64,000 nucleotides of DNA from Agarilytica rhodophyticola (GCF_002157225.2 NZ_CP020038.1:6282991-6346990); one strand, 5' to 3'. Positions 46,774-56,696 are shown, counted from the first letter of the stretch. Made by a program: numbers and translations. The notes: a model not told the origin generated them from the letters alone.

Positions 46774-47605
46774 TAATTGGGTTCAAGTTGTATATGTTTA
46801 GAAAGTTTTTATAACTATTAACTTGGCGACTATTATTGCTTTATTTGTATAAGCATACTTTCTAAAGTTAGTCGCGATGGCTCACCGAGAAACGTATTAT
46901 ACAACACTTCGGCTAATCTTAGTCACTTCCATCAAGTAACACTTTAAATCAAGACAAAAGATCATGATAAGTTTGGTTTTATAAAAGCTATTAGAAAGAT
47001 TTTTTCCTAGAGATAAACCTGAAAAATCACAGTAGATATTTTCAGATGCACTGCCTTTACTATAACTAATGCTAAAAAAAACCACCAATCACATCCCGAC
47101 CTGAATATTCGATTCCTGAGCATCTTATTCCCAGAATTAGAAATAATAGTAGATCGCTAGAGACTAATAGAAACTGCTCTTAAGGAGCTCTAATTAGCTA
47201 TTAGCTTTAATGACGAGATTAGCTAAGCGTTAAGATATGGGCAAAGCAATTAGCTGACCAATAAGACAAGTTTTAATAATTATAGATAAAGCTTATTTAC
47301 AGTTTAAAAAAGATACTCTATCTAGACAATCATAGATAACTATAGTTTATTAAAAGCTTTTTGTGATAAGAATTACTTTAGAGTGCATGTGTTTCTTCTA
47401 GCGCTTGTTAACACTATATAAGCTTCATGTATTTGAAAAATTACCGACATGGGAATGACACATTGCTCAACGATAATCCCTGCGGAATTTTGACCTGCCT
47501 GATTCCTATTATAGATAACTTAACATAATAATTATATTCGGGTATTCGACCCTAACGATTAGCAATAGGTATTCACTCCAATATTAACTTACGAGGATAT
47601 GATTA
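46774..47605. other. divergent intergenic region
   Basis: About 830 AT-rich bases. TTGTATATG at 46785-46793 is similar to one half of the HutC-like palindrome but has no second half. The only frame of note (46897-47088, minus) lacks coding character. It holds promoters for the kinase and for the secreted nuclease-like gene; I see no RNA gene. Confidence 0.35.
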
Positions 47606-48817
47606 GTGATATCATTTAAAAATTTAATTTCATCTTTTTTTCTATTAATTATTACAAATCTTGTTTCAGCCGCCACAATTGATATTGTGACATATAATAT
47701 CGAATGGTTGGGAAACCCAAGCAATTCTGACTTCAACGGTAGCCGTACACAACAAATTAATGCCGCAGCTAATGATATAATAAACGGTGGTGGAGAAATT
47801 TATGCCCTTCAAGAGATCGGAGGCAGTAGCGCACTTAACGATTTATTATCAAGGCTTAATACAATCGATAGCCAAAACAGTTGGTTGGGTGCTGTTAGTC
47901 AGCCTTCGGCAAGCCAGAGTCTTGCTTTTGTTTATAAAAGATCTGTTGTTAACAGCGCGAGCTTTCAAACTATATTGACCAATGAAAGTAGTCATAACTT
48001 TGCGGGCCGTTACCCTTATCTAATGACAGCAAGCATAAGTGTAGGTAACACTAATAAACAATTAAACTTGATAAATTTACATCTAAAGTGCTGTTCCGGT
48101 TCTAATAATTCGAATCGCCGTGCCGGCGCGATGGCTAAAGTTGTTAATAGACTACACAATAGCTATAGAACAGATAATATGATTGTGTTGGGTGATTTAA
48201 ATGTCGCTAGCCAAGGTGGCGCTAATGGCGAAATAGCTAATTGGGGTATTTACGGTGATCGAGATAATGATGGCCGTGCGGACTATAGTCATGCTGCAGG
48301 TTCTGTGGCAGACCGCCCATATGATCGTAATAACCCTGATAGTGATATCGACCATATCCTTATTTCTGATGAACTAAAGGCTGCTTGGAACGCGGTATCC
48401 TCTAGTGTTCGCAATAGATATTTAGAAACAACAGTATCCGATCACAGCCCTGTTAAAACTACTTTAGAAGTATCTTTATTTGATTCATCAACGGCTAATC
48501 CAACACCTACACCTGCACCAATCCCTTCCGCGATGAGTGTAAGCGATGCTTTAAGTCAAAGTTTTGGTAGTTCACTAACAGTTGCGGGCATTATTGTTGA
48601 GGAGTTCAACAATATATACGCGTTAAAACTACGTGATATTAATAATTCCAGTAAGGAGATCATCATTAAATTGGAAAGAAACCAACGAAACACGTGGAGC
48701 CCACGATTAAACCCTAGCGTTATAGGAAAAACTATTGTAGTAAAAGGTAGACGAGATACCTACTCCAACCGCCCCAGCGTTGAAAGAGTAACAAGCATCC
48801 GAGATGCCAGTAATTAA
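47606..48817 (+). CDS. secreted EEP-family nuclease with OB domain
   Basis: 403-aa exported protein. Signal peptide about 1-22; endonuclease/exonuclease/phosphatase domain about 23-290 with the expected motifs TYNIEWLG (Asn), ALQEIGG (Glu), LINLHLKC, VLGDLNV (Asp, Asn), DSDIDHILIS (Asp, His) and SDHSPV (His). After a Thr/Pro linker (about 299-309) comes a C-terminal OB-fold-like domain (about 310-400, VAGIIVEEFNNIYALKLRD). The start is GTG with GAGG nine bases upstream. It probably degrades extracellular nucleic acid or hydrolyses phosphoesters; a phosphatase or sphingomyelinase activity cannot be excluded. Confidence 0.85.
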   Translation: MISFKNLISSFFLLIITNLVSAATIDIVTYNIEWLGNPSNSDFNGSRTQQINAAANDIINGGGEIYALQEIGGSSALNDLLSRLNTIDSQNSWLGAVSQPSASQSLAFVYKRSVVNSASFQTILTNESSHNFAGRYPYLMTASISVGNTNKQLNLINLHLKCCSGSNNSNRRAGAMAKVVNRLHNSYRTDNMIVLGDLNVASQGGANGEIANWGIYGDRDNDGRADYSHAAGSVADRPYDRNNPDSDIDHILISDELKAAWNAVSSSVRNRYLETTVSDHSPVKTTLEVSLFDSSTANPTPTPAPIPSAMSVSDALSQSFGSSLTVAGIIVEEFNNIYALKLRDINNSSKEIIIKLERNQRNTWSPRLNPSVIGKTIVVKGRRDTYSNRPSVERVTSIRDASN

Positions 48818-48838
48818 TTGGAAAAACATCTAACTAGG

Positions 48839-48866
48839 GCCTCTCGTGTGAGAGGCTATTTTTCTT
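48839..48866. terminator. rho-independent terminator
   Basis: Perfect 7-bp stem GCCTCTC/GAGAGGC with loop GTGT (48839-48856), then TATTTTTCTT. It serves the nuclease-like gene and lies at the convergent junction with the sugar transporter. Confidence 0.85.
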
Positions 48867-50232
48867 ATCTTTTAATTGGCTTATAACCGACCAAACCAAA
48901 AAACATAATGTAGGCATAACAAATGATTGGAAATAAAAATGAAGCCTGCAAACCGAAAATGTCCGCAACTAAACCTTGCATAGGCGGCACTAGAGCACCA
49001 CCAAGAATAGCCATTACCAATAGCGAAGACCCTTGGCTAGTATCGTCGCCAAGACCAGCAATAGACAATGTAAATATATTCGGCCACATAATTGAGTTAA
49101 ATAAACCTATCGCCGTAATTGCCCAGAATGCGGTGGTGCCAGAACTTAATACCCCGATAAGTAACAAAACTGAGGCAATGAAGGCAAAGGCAGACAAGGT
49201 AGCCGAAGGTGCACCACGACACAGCAATACGATAACGATATTTAAAGCAATAAAAATGAGAAAAGGGAGACTATCAATTAATGACAGTCCAGCGATGGTC
49301 GTAATTAGCAAGAATAAGACTATCGAAACTACAAACATTGATAGTAAACGATAGAACTTCGAAGACCAATTACTCATTGCTATCGAGCCGACGAACCGGC
49401 CGACCATAGCACCGCCCCAATAAAGTGCAAGTAATTTGCTTGCTTCAACTTCTTCTACATTTAAAATTTCAGGCAATGTGGTGAAATTAATTAGAAGGCT
49501 CCCTATCGCCACTTCAGCACCAACATAACAGAATATCGCGCCAATACCCCAAACTAAATTTTTATATCGAAGGGCGCTGCCAGAATTTTCTTGGTCTTTT
49601 TTGCCTAAGCTTGGAAGCTCAACGAAAGCAATTCCGATGGCAAGTAACAAAAATGCCGAAGCAAGAGCTGCATAAGGAATTTTCACCGAATCTGCGGCGT
49701 TAGTACTTGTATTAAAAAATTCGAAAATTAGATAACCGCCAATTACTGGAGAAATAGTAGTGCCAAAAGAATTAAATGCTTGGGATAAATTCAATCGAGC
49801 GGAAGCAGTTTCAGGTTTTCCCAATAACGCAACATAAGGATTAGCTGCTATTTGCAATAAGGTTAACCCCAGGCCTAAAGTAAATAATGCAAATAGAAAA
49901 AATATATAGATTTTAAATGATGCCGCAGGAATGAAAAGAAGACAGCCACATGCAGCAATGATCAACCCCAATATCAACCCTTTTTTATAACCAATACGAG
50001 CTATTGGATCACCACGAGTCGCACTAATCGCAAAATAGATAAGAGAGCCTATAAAATAGGCACCAAAAAAGGCAAACTGGACAAGTGTAGATTGAAAAAC
50101 ACTTAATTCAAAAACGTTTCTTAAGTGGGGAATGAGAACATCATTTAGCGCAGTAATAAATCCCCATGCAAAGAATAATGCTGTTACTACTGGAAATGCA
50201 TAAGAGTAATTACTTTCTTTTGGGGATGACAT
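48865..50232 (-). CDS. FucP/NagP-type sugar transporter (MFS)
   Basis: 455-aa proton-coupled sugar transporter of the FucP branch of the major facilitator superfamily, 12 membrane segments. Diagnostic stretches are FFAWGFITALNDVLIPHL in segment 1 (about 15-32), YFIGSLIYFAISATRGDPIARIGYKKGL (about 54-82) and TLLQIAANPYVALLG (about 123-137). The branch includes NagP (N-acetylglucosamine), GluP and FucP. A GlcNAc-kinase-like gene and DUF1624 acyltransferase gene are near, favouring an amino sugar. Upstream, ATACAA...TTGTAT at 50415-50436 may be an operator. Confidence 0.88.
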   Translation of the reverse strand: MSSPKESNYSYAFPVVTALFFAWGFITALNDVLIPHLRNVFELSVFQSTLVQFAFFGAYFIGSLIYFAISATRGDPIARIGYKKGLILGLIIAACGCLLFIPAASFKIYIFFLFALFTLGLGLTLLQIAANPYVALLGKPETASARLNLSQAFNSFGTTISPVIGGYLIFEFFNTSTNAADSVKIPYAALASAFLLLAIGIAFVELPSLGKKDQENSGSALRYKNLVWGIGAIFCYVGAEVAIGSLLINFTTLPEILNVEEVEASKLLALYWGGAMVGRFVGSIAMSNWSSKFYRLLSMFVVSIVLFLLITTIAGLSLIDSLPFLIFIALNIVIVLLCRGAPSATLSAFAFIASVLLLIGVLSSGTTAFWAITAIGLFNSIMWPNIFTLSIAGLGDDTSQGSSLLVMAILGGALVPPMQGLVADIFGLQASFLFPIICYAYIMFFGLVGYKPIKR

Positions 50233-50414
50233 AAAAATTCTTCTTTATTATGCTGAACATTTAATTTGGCACACTCCATAAAAAGGATTTAATACTTATA
50301 TGAAGAGATATTCAATATGAAATCAAAACGATAACAAACCGAAATGTGACGCTGAAAATTTTGCAAAAATACCGCTAGGCTTTATCACCGGAACTAAATA
50401 TAATACCTTTAACA

Positions 50415-50436
50415 ATACAAATGTAAACGATTGTAT
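50415..50436. promoter_or_regulatory. possible operator upstream of sugar transporter
   Basis: ATACAA and TTGTAT frame ATGTAAACG A, a 22-base imperfect palindrome with a central AAACG as in LacI-type sites, about 180 bases upstream of the transporter start. No LacI-type regulator is in the window; weak evidence. Confidence 0.3.
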
Positions 50437-50515
50437 CAAATATCACAATAAAAATCTTAAAGTTAAGTATGATGAAATAAGATATTCATTTTACTTTTTT
50501 ATCTAAAAGGTGACT

Positions 50516-51685
50516 CTAAAGATAACGTAGCCACCATTTTTTAGAATTACGTTTATATGTTGCGAATTTCTTCGTAGGGTAATATGAAGAAATCATTAGT
50601 AGAATTCCTCCACTCCATATCCCTAGTACACTGTAAAAACCTATCTGCTCCCCACTTCCAGGATTTAAAACTAATGTAGTAAGAACTTTTGCAAGCACTA
50701 ATAGATACAAATGTAATATATATACAAACATTGGAGCAGAACCGAAAACTTTTAATACACGAGTTAACATATTCTCTACGTTTTCCAGTCTCGGCAAAAT
50801 TAGGAAGCATATACCCAATGTTAATAATAGAAATAACAAGGATGGTGGATATTTTGTGTAATTTATAAACGACATAACAGACTTAACGATACTGTCGCTG
50901 TATTCCCAAGATAAGGTTTCACCATAAATATTAAAACTTCTCAAGAGTAACATTAAAAGTAAACAGCCAAGGCCTAAGAAGAATAATATTTTTCTGCGGG
51001 AGTCCGGGCTAAACAGCTGTGAATAAATAGGCCCCAAGGAGTAACCTAGGACAATAACACCTATCCATGGCAATACGGGATAACTGACATAAATATTAAC
51101 AAAGCTATCTGAAAGCAGATAACCTCTGTCATGCAGAATTGTCCATAAAATATATCCTGATTCGCTTGTATCAAATGAAATTGGGGTGAGCAAATTGTGC
51201 CCAAAAACAATTATTAAGCCTAGGGCAAACAACGGCCATCTGGGGATATGAACAAGTACGGCTAAAGCCATCATACTTAGACCTGTTGCCCAGATAACTT
51301 GCAACCATATATTTTTAGGGATAGGTGAAACATTCCACGCGATGGCAATTACTGTTATCTCTAGCACAACTAAGAATAGACCTCGGGTAAAAAGAAAACG
51401 ACTTGGACTCCTAATTTCCCCGGAAGTGGGGTGAGCATATAGCCAAGCAGACAGCCCCGCTAGTAAGATAAAGCTAGGAGCACATAAATGCGCCAATGAA
51501 CGAGTAAAAAATAAGGCCGTTGGAATAACATCAATATTCAGAGGGTCTGACACCTTGTGCTGGAGATAAAACATATCTCTAACATGATCTACCATCATGA
51601 TCAAAATGACCAATCCACGCATGATATCAATAGAATCAATTCTTTTACGTCTTACATTATTTTTGTTTGCTTGAGCTTCGGTCAA
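50516..51685 (-). CDS. DUF1624 membrane acyltransferase-like protein
   Basis: 389-aa membrane protein with about ten membrane segments, of the DUF1624/heparan-alpha-glucosaminide N-acetyltransferase-like family. The N-terminal signature is RKRIDSIDIMRGLVILIMMVDH (residues 14-35), followed by LAHLCAPSFILLAGLSAWLY. Family members (such as NagX) occur in N-acetylglucosamine loci and may transfer acyl groups to sugars. It is upstream of the FucP/NagP-type transporter on the same strand, separated by 283 bases. Confidence 0.85.
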   Translation of the reverse strand: MTEAQANKNNVRRKRIDSIDIMRGLVILIMMVDHVRDMFYLQHKVSDPLNIDVIPTALFFTRSLAHLCAPSFILLAGLSAWLYAHPTSGEIRSPSRFLFTRGLFLVVLEITVIAIAWNVSPIPKNIWLQVIWATGLSMMALAVLVHIPRWPLFALGLIIVFGHNLLTPISFDTSESGYILWTILHDRGYLLSDSFVNIYVSYPVLPWIGVIVLGYSLGPIYSQLFSPDSRRKILFFLGLGCLLLMLLLRSFNIYGETLSWEYSDSIVKSVMSFINYTKYPPSLLFLLLTLGICFLILPRLENVENMLTRVLKVFGSAPMFVYILHLYLLVLAKVLTTLVLNPGSGEQIGFYSVLGIWSGGILLMISSYYPTKKFATYKRNSKKWWLRYL

Positions 51686-52042
51686 TGTTTATACACCATT
51701 TTGTTTCGCCAATATTTAGTATTATTCTGTCATCAACAGGCATTATATTTTAAGTTTTAACTCAATCAGCAATTCAGCCAATTGTAAATGATAAACAGCG
51801 CCATTTAAGACCAGGGAATGATTTCATTCGCTTTCAAGAGATAGCGTCAAAGCTTTATGAATAAATTTAATTGAAAGATTGGATAATGTGCTTGGAAAAG
51901 GTTAAGAGTGTGAATAGATCAATACTAGCCTAAAAGCTTAAATTAGTCGGTAGAAGAATAACTTAATGAAATTCAGATAAATATATTGGAACTTTTTTTT
52001 AATATTAAGTACGATACCGCTAAATAAAATTAGCGATGATTC
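51686..52042. other. intergenic region
   Basis: About 360 AT-rich bases holding the acyltransferase promoter. Nothing else seen. Confidence 0.35.
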
Positions 52043-53080
52043 CTAAAATAAATTAACGCTATCTTTATTTTCATCATGGCGTTTATGATAATAGGTAAAT
52101 ATATCTGACTCTAAATCTGAAAGTAATTCTAATACTTTATTACTTGCATCTTCCATTTTTTCTATTTCTATGAAAGCGCTATTTATATTATTTTTTTCAA
52201 CATTTCTTAACGCAGCAATGCCATATTCATGTACTTGGTGATGTACTGTTTCCATCTTTTTAAAGGATTGAAGATGACTGTAATATTTTTTCCCATTCCC
52301 TTGATAGTACCATTTGCCTAGACGGCATTCAGTATGATCGGCAAAAGCAGAAATATCTTTATTAGACTGTTTCCAGAAAACACGATATACCTCACTTTTC
52401 CACACAAGGTGGTCTAATTTTACCGTTTGTATAAAGCTATTCTCAGAAGAAATGGATATGGATAGCGCCATATTTTTAGCAAGGCCAATAAAATCGTCAA
52501 ATATTTGTAGTACCGACCCTGTAAGTTTTGAAAGTTCAGAACTAGTTTCATTAGATTGACTAATACCAAGAGAAACATTTTGTGTTTTCTCAGATATGGT
52601 GTGAACCAAGGTGGTAATTTCCTGTGACGCAACAGCCGATTTTTGTGCAAGAGAGCGGACTTCATCGGCTACTACTGCAAACCCCCGCCCTTGTTCTCCT
52701 GCTCGAGCGGCTTCGATGGCAGCATTTAACGCTAGTAAATTAGTTTGGTCAGAAATAGATTTTATCTGTGAAACAAATGTCTCAATCTTTTCACCCACAC
52801 TAGTCAGCTCCTCAACCCGTTCAGACGCTGTTTGGGTTTCATTGTTCATACTTTGCAAAGAACTGCTTACAGTGCTGAGAATGTCCTTCATTTCCATATA
52901 ATTGATCGATGATTCAGATAAGCCTTCCTTTTGCGTGCGCATATTTTCTGCATTATCAGCGGTAGTTTCCCTCAGTACACTAATGGTATCGCTATTAGAA
53001 AACCAAATGTTCTGAAAACGCTGCTGATGTTCTATGGATTCTTGTAAACTTGCATACTTATCTTCGCTAACTTGTCTCAA
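52043..53080 (-). CDS. soluble chemoreceptor with CZB domain
   Basis: 345-aa cytoplasmic methyl-accepting chemotaxis protein, no membrane segment. The signalling hairpin (about 60-190) has the conserved tip region [39 protein letters not shown]. The C-terminal part (about 225-330) is a CZB zinc-binding domain with [20 protein letters not shown] and HHQVHEYG, the His/Cys ligand pattern. The frame as read begins at a weak TTG (53080). The same frame continues upstream through an in-frame TAG (53114-53116) to an ATG at 53200, so this may be the downstream part of a gene broken by a nonsense change. CZB receptors respond to zinc or hypochlorous acid. Confidence 0.78.
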   Translation of the reverse strand: MRQVSEDKYASLQESIEHQQRFQNIWFSNSDTISVLRETTADNAENMRTQKEGLSESSINYMEMKDILSTVSSSLQSMNNETQTASERVEELTSVGEKIETFVSQIKSISDQTNLLALNAAIEAARAGEQGRGFAVVADEVRSLAQKSAVASQEITTLVHTISEKTQNVSLGISQSNETSSELSKLTGSVLQIFDDFIGLAKNMALSISISSENSFIQTVKLDHLVWKSEVYRVFWKQSNKDISAFADHTECRLGKWYYQGNGKKYYSHLQSFKKMETVHHQVHEYGIAALRNVEKNNINSAFIEIEKMEDASNKVLELLSDLESDIFTYYHKRHDENKDSVNLF

Positions 53081-53113
53081 ATCCTGAGCATGTCTAAGCT
53101 CTTCCTCTAAGCT

Positions 53114-53200
53114 CTATATCCTGGATTTTAGCTGGCTGATTTCATTAGTACTCGAAGAATCCGCGTCAGACTTGAACCAATGTATTAGAAAGTTTGCCAT
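53114..53200 (-). pseudogene. 5' fragment of the CZB chemoreceptor
   Basis: ATG at 53200 opens MANFLIHWFKSDADSSSTNE, continues as a coiled-coil-like ISQLKSRI and meets TAG at codon 29; in the same frame [12 protein letters not shown] then leads into the receptor without any indel. A CAG (Gln) to TAG change at 53114-53116 would explain the break, unless the stop is read through or is a sequencing error. Confidence 0.65.
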
Positions 53201-54039
53201 ATCAAAATATTGTCATAATTTATGAAATTAGGGATATACCTACTCTAGAGTATAGTAGAGATTCTAAGGGATGATGTGAGGCTCAGTCAGAGCTTTGAAG
53301 GGCAATATTGAAGTCCTCTTGGTAAAAATAATACCCTAGTAAAAGCTTGTTTTAATAACAATGGATTTGTTACCCCCTAGGGGTAAAATGACACAGGACA
53401 CACCCAGCTTATTTTTTATACAAAACACTAGATATACTCAATGCAGTGGATTAGCGTTTTCACTAAAACGCCTCTTACTAGTACTTGTCGTATCTAATTC
53501 TCTAGCAAAGAGAAACTGTAGATAATTCATACAAAAAAGACCTAAAACAAGCTTAGTTTTAAATAGATAATTAGGCGCCTTTTATATTTACAAAATATCC
53601 TAAAATGACACCTATAATATTACCTATTAATAGACTACTGTTTTTAATTACAGTATAATAACACCTCATTCATACAGTGCATAAGGAGCTTTCCATTGAC
53701 CTATCAAATCGTGTGTACGTATGTATCTCGCTGTATTTCTACTACCCTGAATAAATATACTTGTTTATTTTTTTAATAAAATCGCATTCGCTATATCTAT
53801 TTAACAGATGACTTTAATAGTAACTAATGATAAACATTTTAGTTGCTAGTAGTTCGTCTATCGTTAAAAAACATTACTAGAAATTTCCGATAGCTTTATC
53901 GAGAATATTAAAAGCATTTATATTGTTAGTTAGGAATTTAGCCTTACAACTAGAACACTAACCAAATAACTATTGATGTAATTATCAGCAATCTAGAATT
54001 TAAAAAGACAGATGAAAAACAACCTTTAAGGAGCAACAT
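53201..54039. other. AT-rich intergenic region
   Basis: About 840 bases. The only hint of a gene is AAGGAG at 53682-53687 followed after 7 bases by a TTG frame of 26 codons (53695-53775), too short and Cys/Tyr-rich to judge. Otherwise nothing seen. Confidence 0.35.
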
Positions 54040-54243
54040 ATGTTAAGCAATAAGACTATAGCTAAAGTTAATTTTCCCTTGAGCGCTTTACATTTAGAAA
54101 GTTTTCAAACAGAAAAGGAAGCAAATTTTTTTATTGATTATATGCTCAGCAAAGATTATTCATGTGTATTGACGAAGACTGAAAGCAAGTTTTTTGTATC
54201 TGTTATTGAACTGCAAATGGGCGAGGAAAAAGTTGCAGTATAA
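54040..54243 (+). CDS. small conserved-looking protein (67 aa)
   Basis: A 67-aa soluble protein with an excellent ribosome binding site (AAGGAG six bases before the ATG). The sequence alternates short strands and a helix (SFQTEKEANFFIDYMLSKDY then SCVLTKTESKFFVSVIELQ), like a small beta-alpha-beta fold. No family recognised. It is monocistronic, upstream of and convergent with creC. Confidence 0.6.
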   Translation: MLSNKTIAKVNFPLSALHLESFQTEKEANFFIDYMLSKDYSCVLTKTESKFFVSVIELQMGEEKVAV

Positions 54244-54354
54244 AGGGTTTTCATAGAACTCTATATTAATCGCCATTTTATAAAAGCACTAGAACATAAT
54301 AGCAATTATTAGTCCTTTATATAATTATCAACCAAGGATGGTTGAGCATTTAAT

Positions 54355-55788
54355 TTATATTTCTTTTGGCAAATCAAGTGCAGCCATTACACCGCCTTCT
54401 ACATTATTTAAAACAATACGACCATGATGAAGATTGACAACTTCTAAAACGAAGCTGAGTCCCAAGCCTGTACTTTTTGGTGCTCCTTCGGGGCGAGGTA
54501 AAGAGTAAAAGCGTTCATAGACACGATTTAATGCGTAGTCAGGTATATGTTCGCCTTGGTTTTGAATATGCACAGAAATAAACTTTTGATCGATAACAAC
54601 TTCAATAATAATAGTGGTGCTATTAAAACCGAAGTCAATTGCATTATCGAGCAAATTATCCACCGCTAGTTGCAAGAGCGCTTGATCTCCATAGGTTTCA
54701 GCATTAAGTTCCGGATAAATTGCTTCTAATTTTATACTTTTAGTGTCAGCTTTAGCTTTCTTTTGATTAATCGCCGTTTGACAGATTTTTACTATATTCA
54801 CATCACTAGAATGTTCAAGGCTATTAGTATTTTCCAAAGCGCTAAGGTATAGCATTTTATTAATTATTGACTCTATGCGATCAGACTGTTGTTGAATATT
54901 ACTTAAGAATCGCTGCTGTATCTCTACTGGAGTTTCTACGGAGATCAACTCGGCAGCTCCTTTTATTGCCGCCACAGGACTTTTTAATTCATGGGTGAGT
55001 TGCTGCACATACTGCTCGACATAATGCTTACCTTCTAACTCACGTCGCATGCTTTCTAAAGCTAATACTAATTGGTTTAATTCCCCACGCCCAAGCTTGG
55101 GCAATTTTACTCGTTCGCCGAGTTTTACTTTTTCTGCATATTTAACAAGCTGGCTAATGGCCTGACTGAGCCAATATGAAATAAAACCACCAACTATTAG
55201 AGAGATAAATAAAAGAAGCATCCCTTTTCGCAGAGCACTTTGGCGACTAGTATCAAGAAAGGGTTGCAGAGATATATTTGGTGTGTAAGTTGTCACCACA
55301 CCAATAATTTCACTATTTTTAAGAATCGGCGCAGCGACATGCATTACCGTACTAAAAGGATCATTAGGATCTTCTTGGGTTGATCTAGCACCGTACTTAC
55401 CACGTAACGTTAAATAAACATCGCGCCATTTAGAAAAGTCTTTTCCCTGATGCCGTCCTGCTGAATCGTATATCACTGTGCCATACTTATTTGTGACATA
55501 AAAATTTAACGTGATATTTTTCTTCGGAAAACCCCAAATTTTAGCGTCTAATTCACGGGCTTTTACATTGTCAAGCGCACTTTGGATATTTGGGCTAATT
55601 GCGCCTCGAGCAACTTGCTCTTTTAGAATTTCAGCAAGAATATTAGACGTATCAGCAAGAGTGTACTCAACACTTTGACGAACAACAGGTTTAATTTCTT
55701 CCACTAGGGTGTTGACCAAAAACCAAGCGGCAATTCCCACAACGATGAAGTAGCCTGCAAAAATACGACTTGCGAATGTCAGTTTCAT
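54355..55788 (-). CDS. creC: sensor histidine kinase CreC
   Basis: 477-aa membrane kinase of the CreC type. N terminus ASRIFAGYFIVVGIAAWFLVNTLVEEIKP gives the first membrane segment and matches CreC start architecture; a periplasmic region with FYVTNKYGTVIYDSAGRHQG and GKYGARSTQEDP follows, then a second membrane segment (about 188-207), HAMP, HisKA with QLTHELKSPVAAIKGAAEL (His about 262), and HATPase with NLLDNAIDFG and STGLGLSFVLEV. It overlaps creB by 4 bases (ATGA) and is translated with it. Confidence 0.92.
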   Translation of the reverse strand: MKLTFASRIFAGYFIVVGIAAWFLVNTLVEEIKPVVRQSVEYTLADTSNILAEILKEQVARGAISPNIQSALDNVKARELDAKIWGFPKKNITLNFYVTNKYGTVIYDSAGRHQGKDFSKWRDVYLTLRGKYGARSTQEDPNDPFSTVMHVAAPILKNSEIIGVVTTYTPNISLQPFLDTSRQSALRKGMLLLFISLIVGGFISYWLSQAISQLVKYAEKVKLGERVKLPKLGRGELNQLVLALESMRRELEGKHYVEQYVQQLTHELKSPVAAIKGAAELISVETPVEIQQRFLSNIQQQSDRIESIINKMLYLSALENTNSLEHSSDVNIVKICQTAINQKKAKADTKSIKLEAIYPELNAETYGDQALLQLAVDNLLDNAIDFGFNSTTIIIEVVIDQKFISVHIQNQGEHIPDYALNRVYERFYSLPRPEGAPKSTGLGLSFVLEVVNLHHGRIVLNNVEGGVMAALDLPKEI

Positions 55789-56498
55789 AGACGGTTGAGG
55801 CTATACCCCAGCCCTCGATGGGTCTTAATCACATCACATTGATCATTTACTTCTCGCAATTTAGAACGCAAAGTCTTGATATGAGTATCAATTGAGCGCT
55901 CCATACTCGCAACAGATTCGGGCCAGATAATATCCATTAATCTACTGCGAGAAAAAACTCGCTCTGGATGCTCGGCTAAGGTTTTAAGTAGTAGAAACTC
56001 ATAACGAGTTAGGTTAAGAGACTCACCAAAAAATACGACAGAAGCTTTTTCTAAGTCAATCTGTAGAGTTTGCTCTTTATTTAGCTTACTTAGTTCTTGT
56101 TGAGAGTCACGCTGAAAGCCATAACGTTTTAAAATAACTTTAACTCGTGTGGCGACTTCCCTTGGACTGAAAGGCTTAGTGACATAATCATCGCCACCAA
56201 TTTCGAGGCCAATAATCCGATCTATTTCACTATCTCGAGCGGTCAAAAATAATACTGGAATATCACTAAATTTACGTATCTGCTTGCACACTTCAATACC
56301 ACTAATATCGGGCAAGCCTATATCCAGTACTATCAGCGCATAATTATCCGAGGTATTATGATTTGAATAGACTAAGTCAATCGCATCCTTCCCCAATTGA
56401 CACGTCTCAACAAAAAAGCCCTCACACTGCAAGGCATACTCAAGTGTCTGAGCTATTGTGGGTTCATCATCAACAATTAAAATAGTATGCTTTTGCAT
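55785..56498 (-). CDS. creB: response regulator CreB
   Basis: 237-aa OmpR-family regulator: receiver with acidic pair in VDDEPT, phospho-acceptor Asp in LIVLDIGLPD (about 58), LTARD and VTKPFSPRE; winged helix about 135-235 with LTRYEFLLLKTLAEHPERVFSR and RGLGYSL. Its similarity to E. coli CreB is in the receiver and linker and in its pairing with CreC. CreBC in enterobacteria controls metabolic and stress genes. Confidence 0.92.
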   Translation of the reverse strand: MQKHTILIVDDEPTIAQTLEYALQCEGFFVETCQLGKDAIDLVYSNHNTSDNYALIVLDIGLPDISGIEVCKQIRKFSDIPVLFLTARDSEIDRIIGLEIGGDDYVTKPFSPREVATRVKVILKRYGFQRDSQQELSKLNKEQTLQIDLEKASVVFFGESLNLTRYEFLLLKTLAEHPERVFSRSRLMDIIWPESVASMERSIDTHIKTLRSKLREVNDQCDVIKTHRGLGYSLNRL

Positions 56499-56520
56499 AA
56501 AAAGTAACGAATTCTTAGGG

Positions 56521-56696
56521 GCTAGGGCCTATTACTAACGGGGCAGAAACGAATAGTACACATCAGTACCAGACCTTCGGAGGCAGGAAGCCGACGCAGA
56601 GCGTACAAGGATGTATTCACAGCGCGTCTGGTGATGGTGTGTATTCTTTTCAAGTTCCTTGGTAATATGTTAGAGTCAATGTGAACACGCCCTAGC
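56521..56696. mobile_element. short inverted-repeat element (MITE-like)
   Basis: 176 bases bounded by perfect 8-bp inverted repeats GCTAGGGC and GCCCTAGC. Inside are further arms (56551-56574 and 56626-56646, sharing GAATA at the outside and ACCAGAC/GTCTGGT at the inside) around a GC-rich centre (GGAGGCAGGAAGCCGACGCA...GCGTACAAGG). The base composition differs from flanks. CTAGGGCCTATTA at 56522-56534 occurs exactly at 23915-23927, so the end sequence is dispersed. No coding capacity; type of mover unknown. Confidence 0.55.

Noticed and set aside
46785-46793. TTGTATATG as a second HutC/GntR site upstream of the sugar kinase
   Set aside because: Only a half palindrome is present and there is no linked GntR gene; chance is likely in AT-rich DNA.
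53695-53775. 26-codon TTG frame behind AAGGAG
   Set aside because: Composition (many Cys, Tyr, Thr) is not convincing and no other support exists.
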